Shown here: piece by piece, positions 27,036 through 36,712 of the stretch | Numbering within the stretch: position 1 is the first letter of the stretch | How the letters are laid out: each line of letters opens with the position of its first letter | From: Clostridium sp. 28_12 | GTDB taxonomy: Bacteria; Bacillota; Clostridia; TANB77; CAG-508 | DNA length: 54,010 nucleotides | Assembly: GCA_001916055.1 (NCBI GenBank) | Contig: MNRR01000028.1 | Span: forward strand, 40,110-94,119 | Reading direction: 5' to 3' | Notes under the pieces: generated by a model | The model's database searches: none | What the model saw: the letters and a program-made list of their open reading frames with translations, nothing else | What the model was told of the DNA's origin: nothing | Made by a program: the position numbers and the translations under genes

Positions 27036-27071
27036 TTTTATCAACCTTTCTGTGTTAACTTTTGTATTTTA

Positions 27072-28535
27072 TTATCCTATTATTTCTTTTACTATAATTC
27101 TTTCATCATAAGGATATTTTTTTCCATTTATTTCTTGATATGGCTCATGTCCTTTTCCTGCTAAAACTATAATATCAAGTTTTGTTGCCATTTCAATTGC
27201 TTCTTTTATTGCTTCTGTTCTATCTACTACTACTTTGTAATTTCCTTTTGTCTTTTTTATCCCTGCTTCTATTTCGTTTACAATTTCTTCTGGTTTTTCT
27301 GTACGTGGATTATCTGATGTGATAAATGTAAAATCAGCAATTCTTCCAGATATTTCGCCCATTATAGGTCTTTTAGTTTTGTCTCTATCTCCTCCACAGC
27401 CAAATACTGATATTACTTTTCCTCTTGTATAACTCTTAACAGCAGATAGAATGTTTTGTAAGCTTTCTGGTGAATGTGCATAATCTATCATTATAGGTAT
27501 TTCTTTTTTATTTGGTACCATTTCTGATCTACCTGGCACTTTTATTTCTGCTAGTGCTTCTATTACCTTATCTGATGGAATTCCAAGTTTTTTAGCTACA
27601 CATATTGCTGCTAATGCATTATATACACTAAATCTTCCCGGAATGTCTACTTTTACTCTTTCATTTCTATCTGATATTTTGACTCTAAAGTCCACATATG
27701 AATTTGTTATTGTTATATCTTTAGCTAGTACTTCACAATAATTATCTATTCCATATGTCATTATTTTACTTTCAGGAAATAATTTTGGAATCTTTGCTAC
27801 TTGTATATCATCTACGTTTATTATTCCATTATCACACATCTTAAATAATTTTAATTTTGATTCAAAATAATCCTGCATATTTGGATGTTCTTTTTCGCTT
27901 ATGTGATCTTCTGAGAAATTAGTAAATAATACTATATCAAAAGCACATCCATCTACTCTGTGTAATTTTAAACTTTGTGATGATACTTCCATAACTACAT
28001 ATTCTACACCATCTTCTACCATTTGTGCAAATGTTTTTTGAAGCTCTATGCTTTCTGGTGTTGTTCTACTACTTTCTGAAACCATTCTACCATTTATGTA
28101 TGTAGCAATTGTACCAATTAAGCCTACTTTATGTCCTGCTTTTTCTAAAATTTCTTTTATCATAAATGTTGTAGTTGTTTTTCCTTTAGTTCCTGTTACT
28201 CCTATTAGTTTGAATTTTTTTGATGGATTTTCGTAAAAATTACAACTACAAATTGCAAGTGCTTCTCTTGTATCTTTTGCCATAATTAATGTAACATCAT
28301 CAGGTAATTCTATTGAACTTAAGTCAGCTCCTTCTTCTACCATAACAACTTTCGCTCCTGCTTTTATTGCATTATTTATGTATTTATGTCCATCTGTACT
28401 AAATCCTTTTATTGCAACAAACATATCTCCTTCTTTTATATTTTTTGAATTACTGTCTAAGTTATTAATTTCAACATCTAAGTTTCCTTTTGCTTTTAGC
28501 CCTTCTAATCCTATTAATACTTTCTTTAATTCCAT
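27072..28535 (-). CDS. murE: UDP-MurNAc-tripeptide synthetase MurE, diaminopimelate type
   Basis: ATP-dependent ligase adding the third stem-peptide residue. The start at ATG 28535 follows AAGGAGAGAAAAAAT; the frame extends upstream to 28580 without support. Walker-type GTKGKTTT (115-122), SSQSLKLHRVDG, YAHSPESL and the specificity motif SDNPRTEKPEEI are seen. The DNPR form marks meso-diaminopimelate rather than lysine in characterised enzymes. 487 residues. Confidence 0.95.
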   Translation of the reverse strand: MELKKVLIGLEGLKAKGNLDVEINNLDSNSKNIKEGDMFVAIKGFSTDGHKYINNAIKAGAKVVMVEEGADLSSIELPDDVTLIMAKDTREALAICSCNFYENPSKKFKLIGVTGTKGKTTTTFMIKEILEKAGHKVGLIGTIATYINGRMVSESSRTTPESIELQKTFAQMVEDGVEYVVMEVSSQSLKLHRVDGCAFDIVLFTNFSEDHISEKEHPNMQDYFESKLKLFKMCDNGIINVDDIQVAKIPKLFPESKIMTYGIDNYCEVLAKDITITNSYVDFRVKISDRNERVKVDIPGRFSVYNALAAICVAKKLGIPSDKVIEALAEIKVPGRSEMVPNKKEIPIMIDYAHSPESLQNILSAVKSYTRGKVISVFGCGGDRDKTKRPIMGEISGRIADFTFITSDNPRTEKPEEIVNEIEAGIKKTKGNYKVVVDRTEAIKEAIEMATKLDIIVLAGKGHEPYQEINGKKYPYDERIIVKEIIG

Positions 28536-28657
28536 ATTTTTTCTCTCCTTCAATTTATACACTTTTTTGTGTTCAATCATTTATTAAGTTTTAAGCATTT
28601 GCTTGCAAACTTGCCTATATTATATAACTATTTTTCTTTTTTGTATAGTAAAAACAG

Positions 28658-28695
28658 TAAAAAAAATCACTTAATTATATTTATTAAGTGATTCT
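28658..28695 (-). terminator. intrinsic terminator at the 5' side of dps / 3' side of murE upstream region
   Basis: AATCACTTAAT and ATTAAGTGATT form a stem (28665-28693), and on the minus strand TTTTTTTT follows. It lies immediately after the dps stop, so it ends the rsmA-fmt-dps transcript before murE. Confidence 0.8.
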
Positions 28696-28707
28696 TATTT
28701 TTATGAT

Positions 28708-29145
28708 TTATTTAAGAGTTTCATTAAGCATCCATATTTTTTTAGAATAGTTCATCAGATAATCATCCATAAGTGCTGATGTCTCGTAATTACATTTATT
28801 TTCCGCTTCTTGCTTTATTTGAATTGATTTTTGTTTTAATATTTGTAAGTCATGAATTAATTCTTCTACAATATTTAAAGTTTTAATCTTTTCATTTCCG
28901 GCTTCTTGTATAGATGAATTTTCTATAAATTCTTTCATTGTTCCTACTGGTTGATATCCTAATATTAAAATATGTTCTGCTATTTCATCTATTTGTTCTC
29001 TTATTTCATTATAATATTCTTCAAGTTTTTCATGTGTTGTAAAAAAACCTTTTCCTACAACATTCCAGTGATAATTTTGCAATTTGATATTAAACATTTC
29101 CAAATCGCTTAAAAATTCATTTAGTTGTGTAATCATCTTTTCCAT
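28708..29145 (-). CDS. dps: Dps-family ferritin-like protein
   Basis: Dodecameric iron-storage and DNA-protection protein, expected to oxidise Fe(II) with peroxide. The 145-residue four-helix protein shows the ferroxidase signature LQNYHWNVVGKGFFTTHEKLEEYYNEIREQIDEIAEH-type region (near residue 25-60, His, Asp and Glu ligands). The start at ATG 29145 is chosen because GAGAGG lies 6 bases before it; the frame is open to 29178. It follows fmt by 45 bases and ends at a terminator. Confidence 0.9.
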   Translation of the reverse strand: MEKMITQLNEFLSDLEMFNIKLQNYHWNVVGKGFFTTHEKLEEYYNEIREQIDEIAEHILILGYQPVGTMKEFIENSSIQEAGNEKIKTLNIVEELIHDLQILKQKSIQIKQEAENKCNYETSALMDDYLMNYSKKIWMLNETLK

Positions 29146-29190
29146 AACATACCTCTCTTTCAGGTACATTATTTGCATTTTTATTACTTT

Positions 29191-30129
29191 TTATTCAAAC
29201 ACACTTCCAACTTTGATTTGATTTCCTCTTAAGAAATCTTTTATATTCATTCTTTTAGCATTTTCGCCTTGAATTTCTAAAACTGATATAATTCCTTCTT
29301 TTGCTTTTATATATAGACCTTCTTTCGCATCAACTTTTATAACTGTTCCATTTTCAATATCGTAATTCTCTTCTGGCAAAACTTCTACTTTCCAAATTTT
29401 AATTTTTTTGCCATCTAAAAATGAATATGTTCCCATTATTGGATTTAATCCTCTTACAAGATTTTTTATTTCTTTTGCTGATTTATCTCTCCAATTTATT
29501 TTTGACATTTCCTTTTCAAGCATAGGAGCAATTGTAAATTCTTCTCCTTGCTTAATTCGTGGTGCTGTTCCAGCTTCTATTTGCTTTAATGTTTCTACTA
29601 AAAGTTTTGCTCCTATTCCAGATAGTCTATCCCATAATTCTCCGGTTGTTTCATTTTCACCAATTTCTGTTTTTTCTTGTAAAATCATATCTCCACTATC
29701 CATTCCAACATCCATGTACATTGTTGTAATACCTGTTACTTTGTCTCCATTTATAATAGACCATTGTATTGGTGCTGCACCTCTATATTGTGGCAATAAA
29801 GAACCATGAACATTTATACAACCTAACTTAGGAATCTCTAAGATTTCTTTTGGTAAGATTTTTCCATATGCTACAACACATATTACATCAGGTTTTAATT
29901 CTTTTATTGTATTAATAAATTCTTCATTTTTTCTAATCTTTTCTGGTTGATATATTGTCAAATTCTTTGATACTGCAAATTCTTTTACAGGTGATGCTAC
30001 CATTTTCATTCCTCTACCTTTTGGTCTGTCAGGATTTGTTACTACTGCTATTATTTCATGTTTGGCATTATATATAGCTTCTAATGATTTTTCTGCAAAA
30101 TCCGGTGTTCCCATAAATATTATCCTCAT
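29191..30129 (-). CDS. fmt: methionyl-tRNA formyltransferase
   Basis: Formylates Met-tRNAfMet using 10-formyl-tetrahydrofolate to allow bacterial initiation. The 312-residue protein has MRIIFMGTPDFA, VAYGKILPKEIL, the catalytic NVHGSLLPQYRGAAPIQWSI and a C-terminal OB-like domain. It lies 17 bases after rsmA and before dps; def (deformylase), often adjacent, is not in the window. Confidence 0.96.
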   Translation of the reverse strand: MRIIFMGTPDFAEKSLEAIYNAKHEIIAVVTNPDRPKGRGMKMVASPVKEFAVSKNLTIYQPEKIRKNEEFINTIKELKPDVICVVAYGKILPKEILEIPKLGCINVHGSLLPQYRGAAPIQWSIINGDKVTGITTMYMDVGMDSGDMILQEKTEIGENETTGELWDRLSGIGAKLLVETLKQIEAGTAPRIKQGEEFTIAPMLEKEMSKINWRDKSAKEIKNLVRGLNPIMGTYSFLDGKKIKIWKVEVLPEENYDIENGTVIKVDAKEGLYIKAKEGIISVLEIQGENAKRMNIKDFLRGNQIKVGSVFE

Positions 30130-30146
30130 TTTAATTATCTTCCTTT

Positions 30147-31004
30147 CTATCTCACAATACTTTTGGCAATATTAGCAAAATCTTGAATAGATAATTCTTC
30201 TGCTCTAACATTTTCATTCAAGTTTACTTTTTTTAATACTTTTAAGCCTTCTTCTTTATTTAGAAAAACTTTGGTATTTGTTAATGCATTTAATAATGTT
30301 TTTCTTCTTTGCATAAATGCACTTTTTATTATCATAAACATTATTTTAGGATTTTCAATTTCCACTGCTGGTTTATCTCTTAACTTCAATTTGATTACTT
30401 CTGAAGTTACTTCTGGTTCTGGAATAAATGAACTATTAGGTACTTCCATTATTTTTTCTGATTCACAATAATAATATACTGTGTGTGTTATTGCTCCAGT
30501 ATTTTTTCCACCAGGTATTTCAATTAATCTATCTGCAACTTCTTTTTGTATCATTACAGTTATACTTTGAATATCTAGTTTTTCTTCTAACAATTTCATT
30601 ATTATTGGTGTTGTAATATAATATGGTAAATTTGCTACAACTTTAACATTTTTTATTTTTCCTGCTCTTTTATTTTCACAAATTATTTCATTCAAATCAA
30701 CTTTTAATATATCTGCATTTATCAATTCAAAATTTTCATATTGAGAAAATCTATCTTGTAAAATTCTTATCATTTTACTATCTAATTCTACACACAAAAC
30801 TTTTCCTGCTTTTTCTAATAAATATTTAGTTAATGTTCCTAAACCTGGTCCAATTTCAATTATCATATCTGTTTCAGATATCTCACTACTCTCAATTATT
30901 TTTTCTACAACTTCATTATTTATTAAAAAGTTCTGTCCTAAACTTTTATTAGCTCTTATATTATATTTTCTCATTATGTTTTTAGTTTCTTCAAATATAT
31001 TCAT
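30147..31004 (-). CDS. rsmA: 16S rRNA dimethyltransferase RsmA (KsgA)
   Basis: Dimethylates two adjacent adenines in 16S helix 45 during 30S maturation. The start at ATG 31004 follows GAAAGGAAGCCGAAA. Motifs: SLGQNFLIN, the SAM-binding IEIGPGLGTLTKYLL, and the catalytic NLPYYITTPI. About 285 residues. A strong promoter just upstream (31027-31056) suggests it leads the rsmA-fmt-dps unit. Confidence 0.96.
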   Translation of the reverse strand: MNIFEETKNIMRKYNIRANKSLGQNFLINNEVVEKIIESSEISETDMIIEIGPGLGTLTKYLLEKAGKVLCVELDSKMIRILQDRFSQYENFELINADILKVDLNEIICENKRAGKIKNVKVVANLPYYITTPIIMKLLEEKLDIQSITVMIQKEVADRLIEIPGGKNTGAITHTVYYYCESEKIMEVPNSSFIPEPEVTSEVIKLKLRDKPAVEIENPKIMFMIIKSAFMQRRKTLLNALTNTKVFLNKEEGLKVLKKVNLNENVRAEELSIQDFANIAKSIVR

Positions 31005-31026
31005 TTTCGGCTTCCTTTCATTGCCT

Positions 31027-31056
31027 ATTATACCCAATCTTCAAGCATTTTGTCAA
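31027..31056 (-). promoter_or_regulatory. sigma-A promoter for rsmA-fmt-dps
   Basis: Minus strand TTGACA (31056-31051), 18-base spacer, TATAAT (31032-31027). It lies in the short gap between yraN and rsmA. Confidence 0.75.
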
Positions 31057-31062
31057 GTTTCG

Positions 31063-31413
31063 CTACATTATTCCTTCCATGTGATTTATTTTACATTTAC
31101 CATTTTTGATAATAATTTCTATAACATCAAATCTAATATCATAATTATATATCTCTTTCAGACATATATATACTTTGGCAGCACTTTTTATATTTTTCTT
31201 TTTAACTCCATTAACAGCCATCGCAGGAGAACCATAGTCAAGATTATTTCTTGTTTTTACCTCTACAAAACTTATAGTATTATTTATTTTGGCAATAATA
31301 TCTATTTCTCCTCTTCTTGTATAATAATTGCTTTCAAGTATTTCATACCCTTTATTAATTAGATATCCTTGAGCTATCTTTTCTCCTATTATTCCGAATT
31401 TTCTAGTATTCAT
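31063..31413 (-). CDS. YraN/UPF0102 nuclease-like protein
   Basis: A 116-residue protein of the YraN family with a restriction-endonuclease-like core: GEKIAQGYLINKGYEILESN, RRGEIDIIAK (Glu-Asp) and FVEVKTRN (Glu-x-Lys). Those residues form the putative metal site of the fold; the true function is not established. ATG 31413 lies one base after the dprA stop, with GGTG in the end of dprA as ribosome site. Its co-occurrence with dprA is common. Confidence 0.88.
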   Translation of the reverse strand: MNTRKFGIIGEKIAQGYLINKGYEILESNYYTRRGEIDIIAKINNTISFVEVKTRNNLDYGSPAMAVNGVKKKNIKSAAKVYICLKEIYNYDIRFDVIEIIIKNGKCKINHMEGIM

Positions 31414-31414
31414 T

Positions 31415-32308
31415 TTAATCTTCACCTTCATTTCTTATATATCTTTGTCCTGGCAACTCTATTACTTTATTATCAATTTGTAACATCATAATTTTATAAT
31501 TTGCCTCACTTACAGAAATTCTAGCTCTTCTTGCTATTTGATTAATATCTTTAGGTTCGTTATTTATAATTTGAAAAACTATTTGCAATTCTGGCTTTAC
31601 TTCAAAAAAATTCTTAGCACTTTTAGTTTCTTTTTTTGTAAATCTTATATTAGGATTATTTTTATAAAGTTCTGTTATGATATCTTCTGCTGAAATCACT
31701 AATTTAGCCCCTTGCTGTATCAATAAATTAGTAGTTTTTCCTTTTATATTTTCTAAGCTACTTGGTATACAAAACAATGAATTACCATTTTCTACTGTAA
31801 ATCTTGCAGTAACACTTGTTCCACTTCTATACCCCGCTTCTACAACAAGAGTACCTAATCCAAGGCCAGCAACAATTCTATTTCTTTCTAAAAACTTTTT
31901 TGAATCCGCACTAACATTGTTTTCATATTCTGATATAATAAGTCCTTTATTTTGTAATATCTCATTGAATATTTCTTTATTTGTGAGTCTACAAATATTT
32001 TCTAACCCTGACGGCAATACTGCTATTGTTTTTCCGAAACTCTCTAAACATTTCTTATGTGCTATACTATCTATCCCATAAGCAAGTCCACTTATTATAC
32101 TAATATTGTATTCTATTAATTTTTTTACAAACCTTTTGCACATCTTCTCCCCATATTGTGTATTTGTTCTTGAGCCAACTACTGCAATTCCTATTTCATT
32201 TAGAAGTTCTATATTTCCCAATGCATATAATCTTGAAGGTGGATTTTGAATCTTTCTTAATCTCTCTGGATATTCATTACTTGAATATTCAATTATTGTT
32301 GGTTTCAT
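31415..32308 (-). CDS. dprA: DNA-processing protein DprA
   Basis: Loads RecA on incoming single-stranded DNA during natural transformation. The 297-residue protein has the Rossmann-like core: GIAVVGSRTNTQYG, SGLAYGIDSIAH, SEYENN and ERNRIVAGLGLGTLVVEAGYRSG. A C-terminal winged-helix-like part (about 235-295) follows. It overlaps the comM stop by one base. comM, dprA and yraN form one transcript unit. Confidence 0.95.
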   Translation of the reverse strand: MKPTIIEYSSNEYPERLRKIQNPPSRLYALGNIELLNEIGIAVVGSRTNTQYGEKMCKRFVKKLIEYNISIISGLAYGIDSIAHKKCLESFGKTIAVLPSGLENICRLTNKEIFNEILQNKGLIISEYENNVSADSKKFLERNRIVAGLGLGTLVVEAGYRSGTSVTARFTVENGNSLFCIPSSLENIKGKTTNLLIQQGAKLVISAEDIITELYKNNPNIRFTKKETKSAKNFFEVKPELQIVFQIINNEPKDINQIARRARISVSEANYKIMMLQIDNKVIELPGQRYIRNEGED

Positions 32309-33582
32309 TATTTCTTGCTCCCTTCTTCTATCGCATTATATCTATCTAAAGACCTATATTGAATTGCTTCTGCAACATGATTAAATTCTATATTTTCTTT
32401 TCCTTCTAAATCAGCTATAGTTCTAGCTACTTTTAATATTTTTTCATATGCTCTAACACTAAGTTTGAATTTCAAAAATGCACTTTGTAGTAACTCTTCT
32501 CCTTTTGAGTCAAGTTTACAAAATTCAGCTATCATACGACTATTAATTTCTGAATTTGAATATATATGATATTTTTTATATCTTTCTATTTGTATATTTC
32601 TTGCTTTATTTACTCTTTCTCTTATAGAACTCGAGCTTTCTTCTTTTCCTTTGGATTTTATTTCTTCAAATTTAGGTCTTTTTACTTCTATTTGAATATC
32701 TATTCTATCCATTAAAGGACCACTTATTTTTCTTAAATATCTATGTCTTTCTTGTTCTGTACATTTACATTCTTTTTCTGTATCCCCATAATATCCACAA
32801 GGACATGGATTCATACTTGCTATCAACATAAAATTGCATGGATATATGTAATTTCCACTTAACCTATTAATAATTATTTCTCTATTTTCCAATGGTTCAC
32901 GTAATGATTCTAAAATATTTCTATTAAACTCAGTCAACTCATCTAGAAATAATACTCCATCATGTGCCAAACTTATTTCTCCAGGTCTTGGAACTTTCCC
33001 TCCTCCAACCATTGTACTTATCGGTACTGTATGATGTGGCATTCTAAACGGTCGATTCATTACTATTCCATCATTTTCTAGCATTCCTGCAATACTATGA
33101 ATTTTAGTAATTTCCATTGCTTCATCTATCGTAAGTTTCGGTAAAATTGTTACTATTCTTTTTGCTAACATTGTTTTACCAGAACCTGGACTTCCTATCA
33201 TAATACAATTGTGACCACCAGCAGCAGTTATTTCTAATGCTCTTTTAACATTTTCTTGACCTTTTACTTCTGCAAAATCTATATTATATCTCTCTTGAAA
33301 ATCAGTATTTGTAGTTTTATATTTCTCAATCTTATATTCATTGTTTAAATATCTGATTACATCTTCAATAGTATTTACCGGAATTATATCCAATTCAGCA
33401 ATAATCGCTGCTTCATTTGCATTCGCATTTGGTAATATTACCGTTCTTATTCCAAGTTCTTTTGCTTCAATACACATTGGAAGCACTCCATTTATCCTAT
33501 TTATTTTTCCGTCTAATGAGAGTTCTCCAAGAAATATTGTATTTGCAATTTTATCTATTTCAAATTTTGTAATTTTTCTCAT
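32308..33582 (-). pseudogene. comM: ComM/YifB-type AAA+ helicase, C-terminal fragment
   Basis: The main part of a Mg-chelatase-like AAA+ protein; ComM homologues promote branch migration in transformation. Seen: TIFLGELSLDGKINRINGVLP, Walker A IGSPGSGKTML, FLDELTEFNRNILESLREP, a CPCGYYG...CKC cysteine group (zinc-like), and the C-terminal helical domain RAYEKILKVARTIADL. The frame is open upstream through GILVAM to a frameshift at 33598. ATG 33582 is the first start in this frame but lacks a ribosome site. Confidence 0.88.
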
Positions 33583-33856
33583 AGCAACTAATATTCCGAA
33601 CCGCCATTGCTAAATCAAAACAGCTGCCTTCTTTTTTTATATTAGCTGGTGCTAAATTTATTAAGATTTTTTTATTAGGAAACTCTATTCCTGAGTTTTT
33701 TATAGCTGTTTTTATTCTTTTTTTTGCTTCTTTCATAGTTGTATCAGGTAATCCTACAATATCAAAGTCTGGCAATCCACTTCCTATATCTGTTTGAATT
33801 TCAATCAAATTTCCGTCTAATCCATTTAAAGCTATTGATTTTATTTTTGATAACAT
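33560..33856 (-). pseudogene. comM: ComM/YifB N-terminal fragment, +1 frameshift
   Basis: Residues 1-85 match the family N-terminus (GLPDFDIVGLPDTTMKEAKKRI, NLAPANIKKEGSCFDLAMAV). Then an extra base (G at 33598 of the plus strand, reading GTTCGGA where GTTGGA is expected) shifts the frame, and it ends as RNISCYEKNYKI. Removing that base restores AVGILVAMRKITKFEID and joins the two parts into one protein of about 510 residues. A sequencing error or a recent mutation is equally possible. Confidence 0.88.
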
Positions 33857-33885
33857 GTTTTTCCTCCTTAAATTTTGGTTTTTTA

Positions 33886-33914
33886 TTGATTTTTATAAGG
33901 TTTTATTATAAAAT
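33886..33914 (+). promoter_or_regulatory. probable promoter of the class B PBP gene
   Basis: TTGATT (33886-33891), 17-base spacer, TAAAAT (33909-33914), 32 bases before the coding start. It is divergent from comM, whose ribosome site AAGGAGGAAAAAC lies at about 33857-33869. Confidence 0.5.
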
Positions 33915-33946
33915 AATATAAAATTTTACAAAAGAATGGTGATAAT

Positions 33947-35833
33947 ATGAAAAAGAAAAAAAATATAAAAGCAAAAAGTAATATAAATGTTGCAAATAAA
34001 ATTTCTCCCAAAAAAATTGGTTTAATTTTATTTATTTCATTATTTTTAATGATAGCTTTACTTTTGCGTGTTGCATATCTTCAATTTGTTGATGGTAATC
34101 GTTTGCAAAAACTAGCTACATCACAACAAACATTGACTGAAACAATATCAGCTAAGCGTGGTACTATATACGATTCTACTGGAAATGCTTTAGCTATAAG
34201 CTATGAAACAGATAAAATTTATGTAACACCTTCACTTATAAAAACTGATGCAAATAAAACTGCAGTCGCTCAAAATTTAGCATCAATTTTAGAGCTTGAT
34301 TATAATGATTTATTAACAAAAATCTTGAATACTACTGATAGATTCCTTGTAGCATCTGAAGTTGAACAAGATAAAGTAGATGCAATAAATAATTGGAAAA
34401 AAGATTTAAAATATTCTACTGGAATTAGTTTCGAAGAAACCACTTCACGTTCTTACCCTTACAAAACTCTAGCTTCTACAATAATCGGATTTGTAGGTGC
34501 AGATAATCAAGGTTCAACTGGTATTGAATCCTCTTGGAACTCATTTTTAAGTGGTACTGCTGGAAAATCAGTAAGTTTAAAAGACGCTAGCCAATCAGAA
34601 ATTGCAAATTCAAACCAATCATATATTGCAGCCGAAAATGGTTATGATGTTTCTTTAACAATTGATTCTAATATTCAAAGTATTGTTGAAAAACATCTTT
34701 CTCAAGCAGTTGATGAGTATAAGTGTGAAAGCGGTATTACAATTGCAATGGATCCTTCTACTGGAAAAATTTTAGCTATGGCTGATTATCCTAGTTATGA
34801 TTGTAATAATCAAAACCAACCAAATTCATATTTAGCAAAAACTTGGGATTCGCTTTCATCTGAAAAAAAGAATGAAGCTCTTTACAGAATGTGGACCCCT
34901 AAAGCTGTTACTGATGAATATGAACCTGGTTCTGTATTTAAAATTGTTACATCATCAATAGCCCTTGAAGAAAATGTTGTTGATACAGACACTGTAAACT
35001 TTAATTGTACAGGTGCTTATTATGTACCTGGTGAATCAAGACCAATCAAATGCCATAAATATCCAAACTCACATGGTGCTCAAAGTCTAAGACAAGCCTT
35101 AGAAAATTCTTGTAACCCTGCATTTGTTGATTTAGGTTTAAGAATTGGCAAAAATCGTACTTATAAATATTATGAAGCATATGGATTCTTTGAAAAAACT
35201 GGAATCTCTCTTTCAGGAGAACCAAAAAGTGGTATATTTTATGACATAAATAAAATTAATGACCATGAATTAGGAACTATGTCTTTTGGACAACGTTTCA
35301 CTATCACACCATTACAAATGATAACAGCTGCTTCTGCTATTGCAAATGATGGAATTTTACTTCAACCTCAAATAGTTGACCATATTACAAATACAGACAC
35401 AGGTGAAGTTACAACATTTGCTCCAAACGAAGTTCGTAAAATAATTTCAAAAGAAACTGCAGATAAGGTTGCTTCTATGATGGAATCTGTTGTTGAAATT
35501 GGTACTGGAAAAAAAGTTAAATATGATGACAGTATAAAAGACAGTATGTCTGGATACTCAATTGGTGGTAAAACAGGTACTTCTGAACCTATAAATGGTT
35601 CTTCTGATGGTTATGTTGCTTCATTCTTAGCAATTTCACCTGTTGAAAATACAAAAATTGTTTTACTAGTTATTTTGAAAAATCCAGGCGAAGGTGTTAA
35701 TCATAATGGTGGTCAAATCGCAGCACCTACTGCTGGAAAAATGCTTTCTGAAATTTTACCTTATTTAGGAATAGATAATGGAAATAAAGATTCTGAAAAT
35801 AATTCAAATATATCTGAAAAAGATTTATATTAA
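33947..35833 (+). CDS. class B penicillin-binding protein (FtsI/SpoVD-like transpeptidase)
   Basis: Cross-links septal or cortex peptidoglycan outside the membrane. The 628-residue protein has an N-terminal membrane anchor (about 25-45), a PBP dimerisation region (AKRGTIYDSTGNALAISYE) and a transpeptidase domain with SVFK (Ser329), SCN (388-390) and KTGT (542-545). There is no C-terminal PASTA domain, which argues against typical SpoVD but does not settle FtsI versus SpoVD. The ribosome site GGTGAT is weak. It is one of three plus-strand genes in the window. Confidence 0.9.
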   Translation: MKKKKNIKAKSNINVANKISPKKIGLILFISLFLMIALLLRVAYLQFVDGNRLQKLATSQQTLTETISAKRGTIYDSTGNALAISYETDKIYVTPSLIKTDANKTAVAQNLASILELDYNDLLTKILNTTDRFLVASEVEQDKVDAINNWKKDLKYSTGISFEETTSRSYPYKTLASTIIGFVGADNQGSTGIESSWNSFLSGTAGKSVSLKDASQSEIANSNQSYIAAENGYDVSLTIDSNIQSIVEKHLSQAVDEYKCESGITIAMDPSTGKILAMADYPSYDCNNQNQPNSYLAKTWDSLSSEKKNEALYRMWTPKAVTDEYEPGSVFKIVTSSIALEENVVDTDTVNFNCTGAYYVPGESRPIKCHKYPNSHGAQSLRQALENSCNPAFVDLGLRIGKNRTYKYYEAYGFFEKTGISLSGEPKSGIFYDINKINDHELGTMSFGQRFTITPLQMITAASAIANDGILLQPQIVDHITNTDTGEVTTFAPNEVRKIISKETADKVASMMESVVEIGTGKKVKYDDSIKDSMSGYSIGGKTGTSEPINGSSDGYVASFLAISPVENTKIVLLVILKNPGEGVNHNGGQIAAPTAGKMLSEILPYLGIDNGNKDSENNSNISEKDLY

Positions 35834-35842
35834 TATATTTTA

Positions 35843-35876
35843 GATGCACTATCAAAGTAGTGCATCTATTATTTTT
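35843..35876 (+). terminator. intrinsic terminator after the PBP gene
   Basis: GATGCACTA/TAGTGCATC stem with a 6-base loop, then TATTATTTTT. It is shared with the converging TSCPD gene end. Confidence 0.75.
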
Positions 35877-36126
35877 AATGATTTTCTTTATATTCTTCTA
35901 ATGCTTCTGCCACTTGATCTGGACAAGATGTTCCTTTGTTGCCACATTGTATACCTTTTAGCATTTCTATCACTTCATCTACACTTTTTCCAGCAACTAA
36001 TCTTGCTACACCTACAGTATTTCCTGGACATCCTCCAACTATCTCTAAGCTTTTAATTATATTGTTTTCTATATCAAAAATCATTTCCATTGAACAGACT
36101 CCTTGTGGTATGTATTTGTATTGCAT
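35875..36126 (-). CDS. TSCPD-domain protein (TIGR03905-like)
   Basis: An 83-residue protein with the cysteine pattern GVCSMEM, VGGCPGN, GIQCG and the name-giving TSCPDQVAEAL (four Cys). TSCPD domains occur alone and at the end of some ribonucleotide reductases; the standalone role is unknown, and metal binding is plausible. ATG 36126 is chosen for its AAAGGAG site; the frame runs open to 36144. It is convergent with the PBP gene. Confidence 0.85.
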   Translation of the reverse strand: MQYKYIPQGVCSMEMIFDIENNIIKSLEIVGGCPGNTVGVARLVAGKSVDEVIEMLKGIQCGNKGTSCPDQVAEALEEYKENH

Positions 36127-36193
36127 TTTGATTTCTCCTTTCAAATTATTTTGATTTTCTACATTTTTATTATACTATACCTTATATCAAAAA

Positions 36194-36712
36194 TCAATAT
36201 CTGTTCATTTTTATGCCTACTAGTAAAACCTCCTCATCTTCTTCCCTAAAATATTGAGTTAATTCTCCAAGTTCTTTTCTTGTATTTTGCTTTTCATTAA
36301 TATAATCTGCCATTTCTATGAAATTAACTTCTGTTCCTGATTCTAAAATTCTTTTTCTATTGTTTTCTATTGTCAAAAAAACTCTCTTCTGAAATTTCGT
36401 TTTTGTCAAATCTGAAATTGCTACTTTGTTTATTATTACATCTTCTTCATTTTCTGTTTTTAATAATTCTTCTTCATAAATTGTACACCAATAGCAAAAT
36501 ATTGATTCTTTTATTTTACTATTTTTTATCATCTTCAAGTACATCTCAACCTCATCATTTGATTCTAAAATTACTTTAACCTTTACTAATTCAAACTCAT
36601 ATTCTGACATATTAGATAAACTTATATTTTTATCATATTTAATCTCTTTTATATTTAGATCTAATATATCATTAAGAATATCCTTTATAATCTCCTTTTT
36701 ATCACTATTCAT
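36194..36712 (-). CDS. unknown charged protein, start uncertain
   Basis: I do not recognise this family. From ATG 36712 it has 172 residues, is Lys/Glu/Ile/Asn-rich, has no signal peptide or membrane segment, and contains FCYWCTIYEEELL (CxxWC-like pair near residue 73) and a C-terminal LLVGIKMNRY. That ATG has no ribosome site. The frame is open further upstream, and an excellent AAGGAGG lies 4 and 7 bases before in-frame ATT 36748 and ATA 36745, which would add EEKVLKLKKL. A non-AUG start is therefore likely. It sits between the TSCPD gene and the WalR-like gene. Confidence 0.6.
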   Translation of the reverse strand: MNSDKKEIIKDILNDILDLNIKEIKYDKNISLSNMSEYEFELVKVKVILESNDEVEMYLKMIKNSKIKESIFCYWCTIYEEELLKTENEEDVIINKVAISDLTKTKFQKRVFLTIENNRKRILESGTEVNFIEMADYINEKQNTRKELGELTQYFREEDEEVLLVGIKMNRY

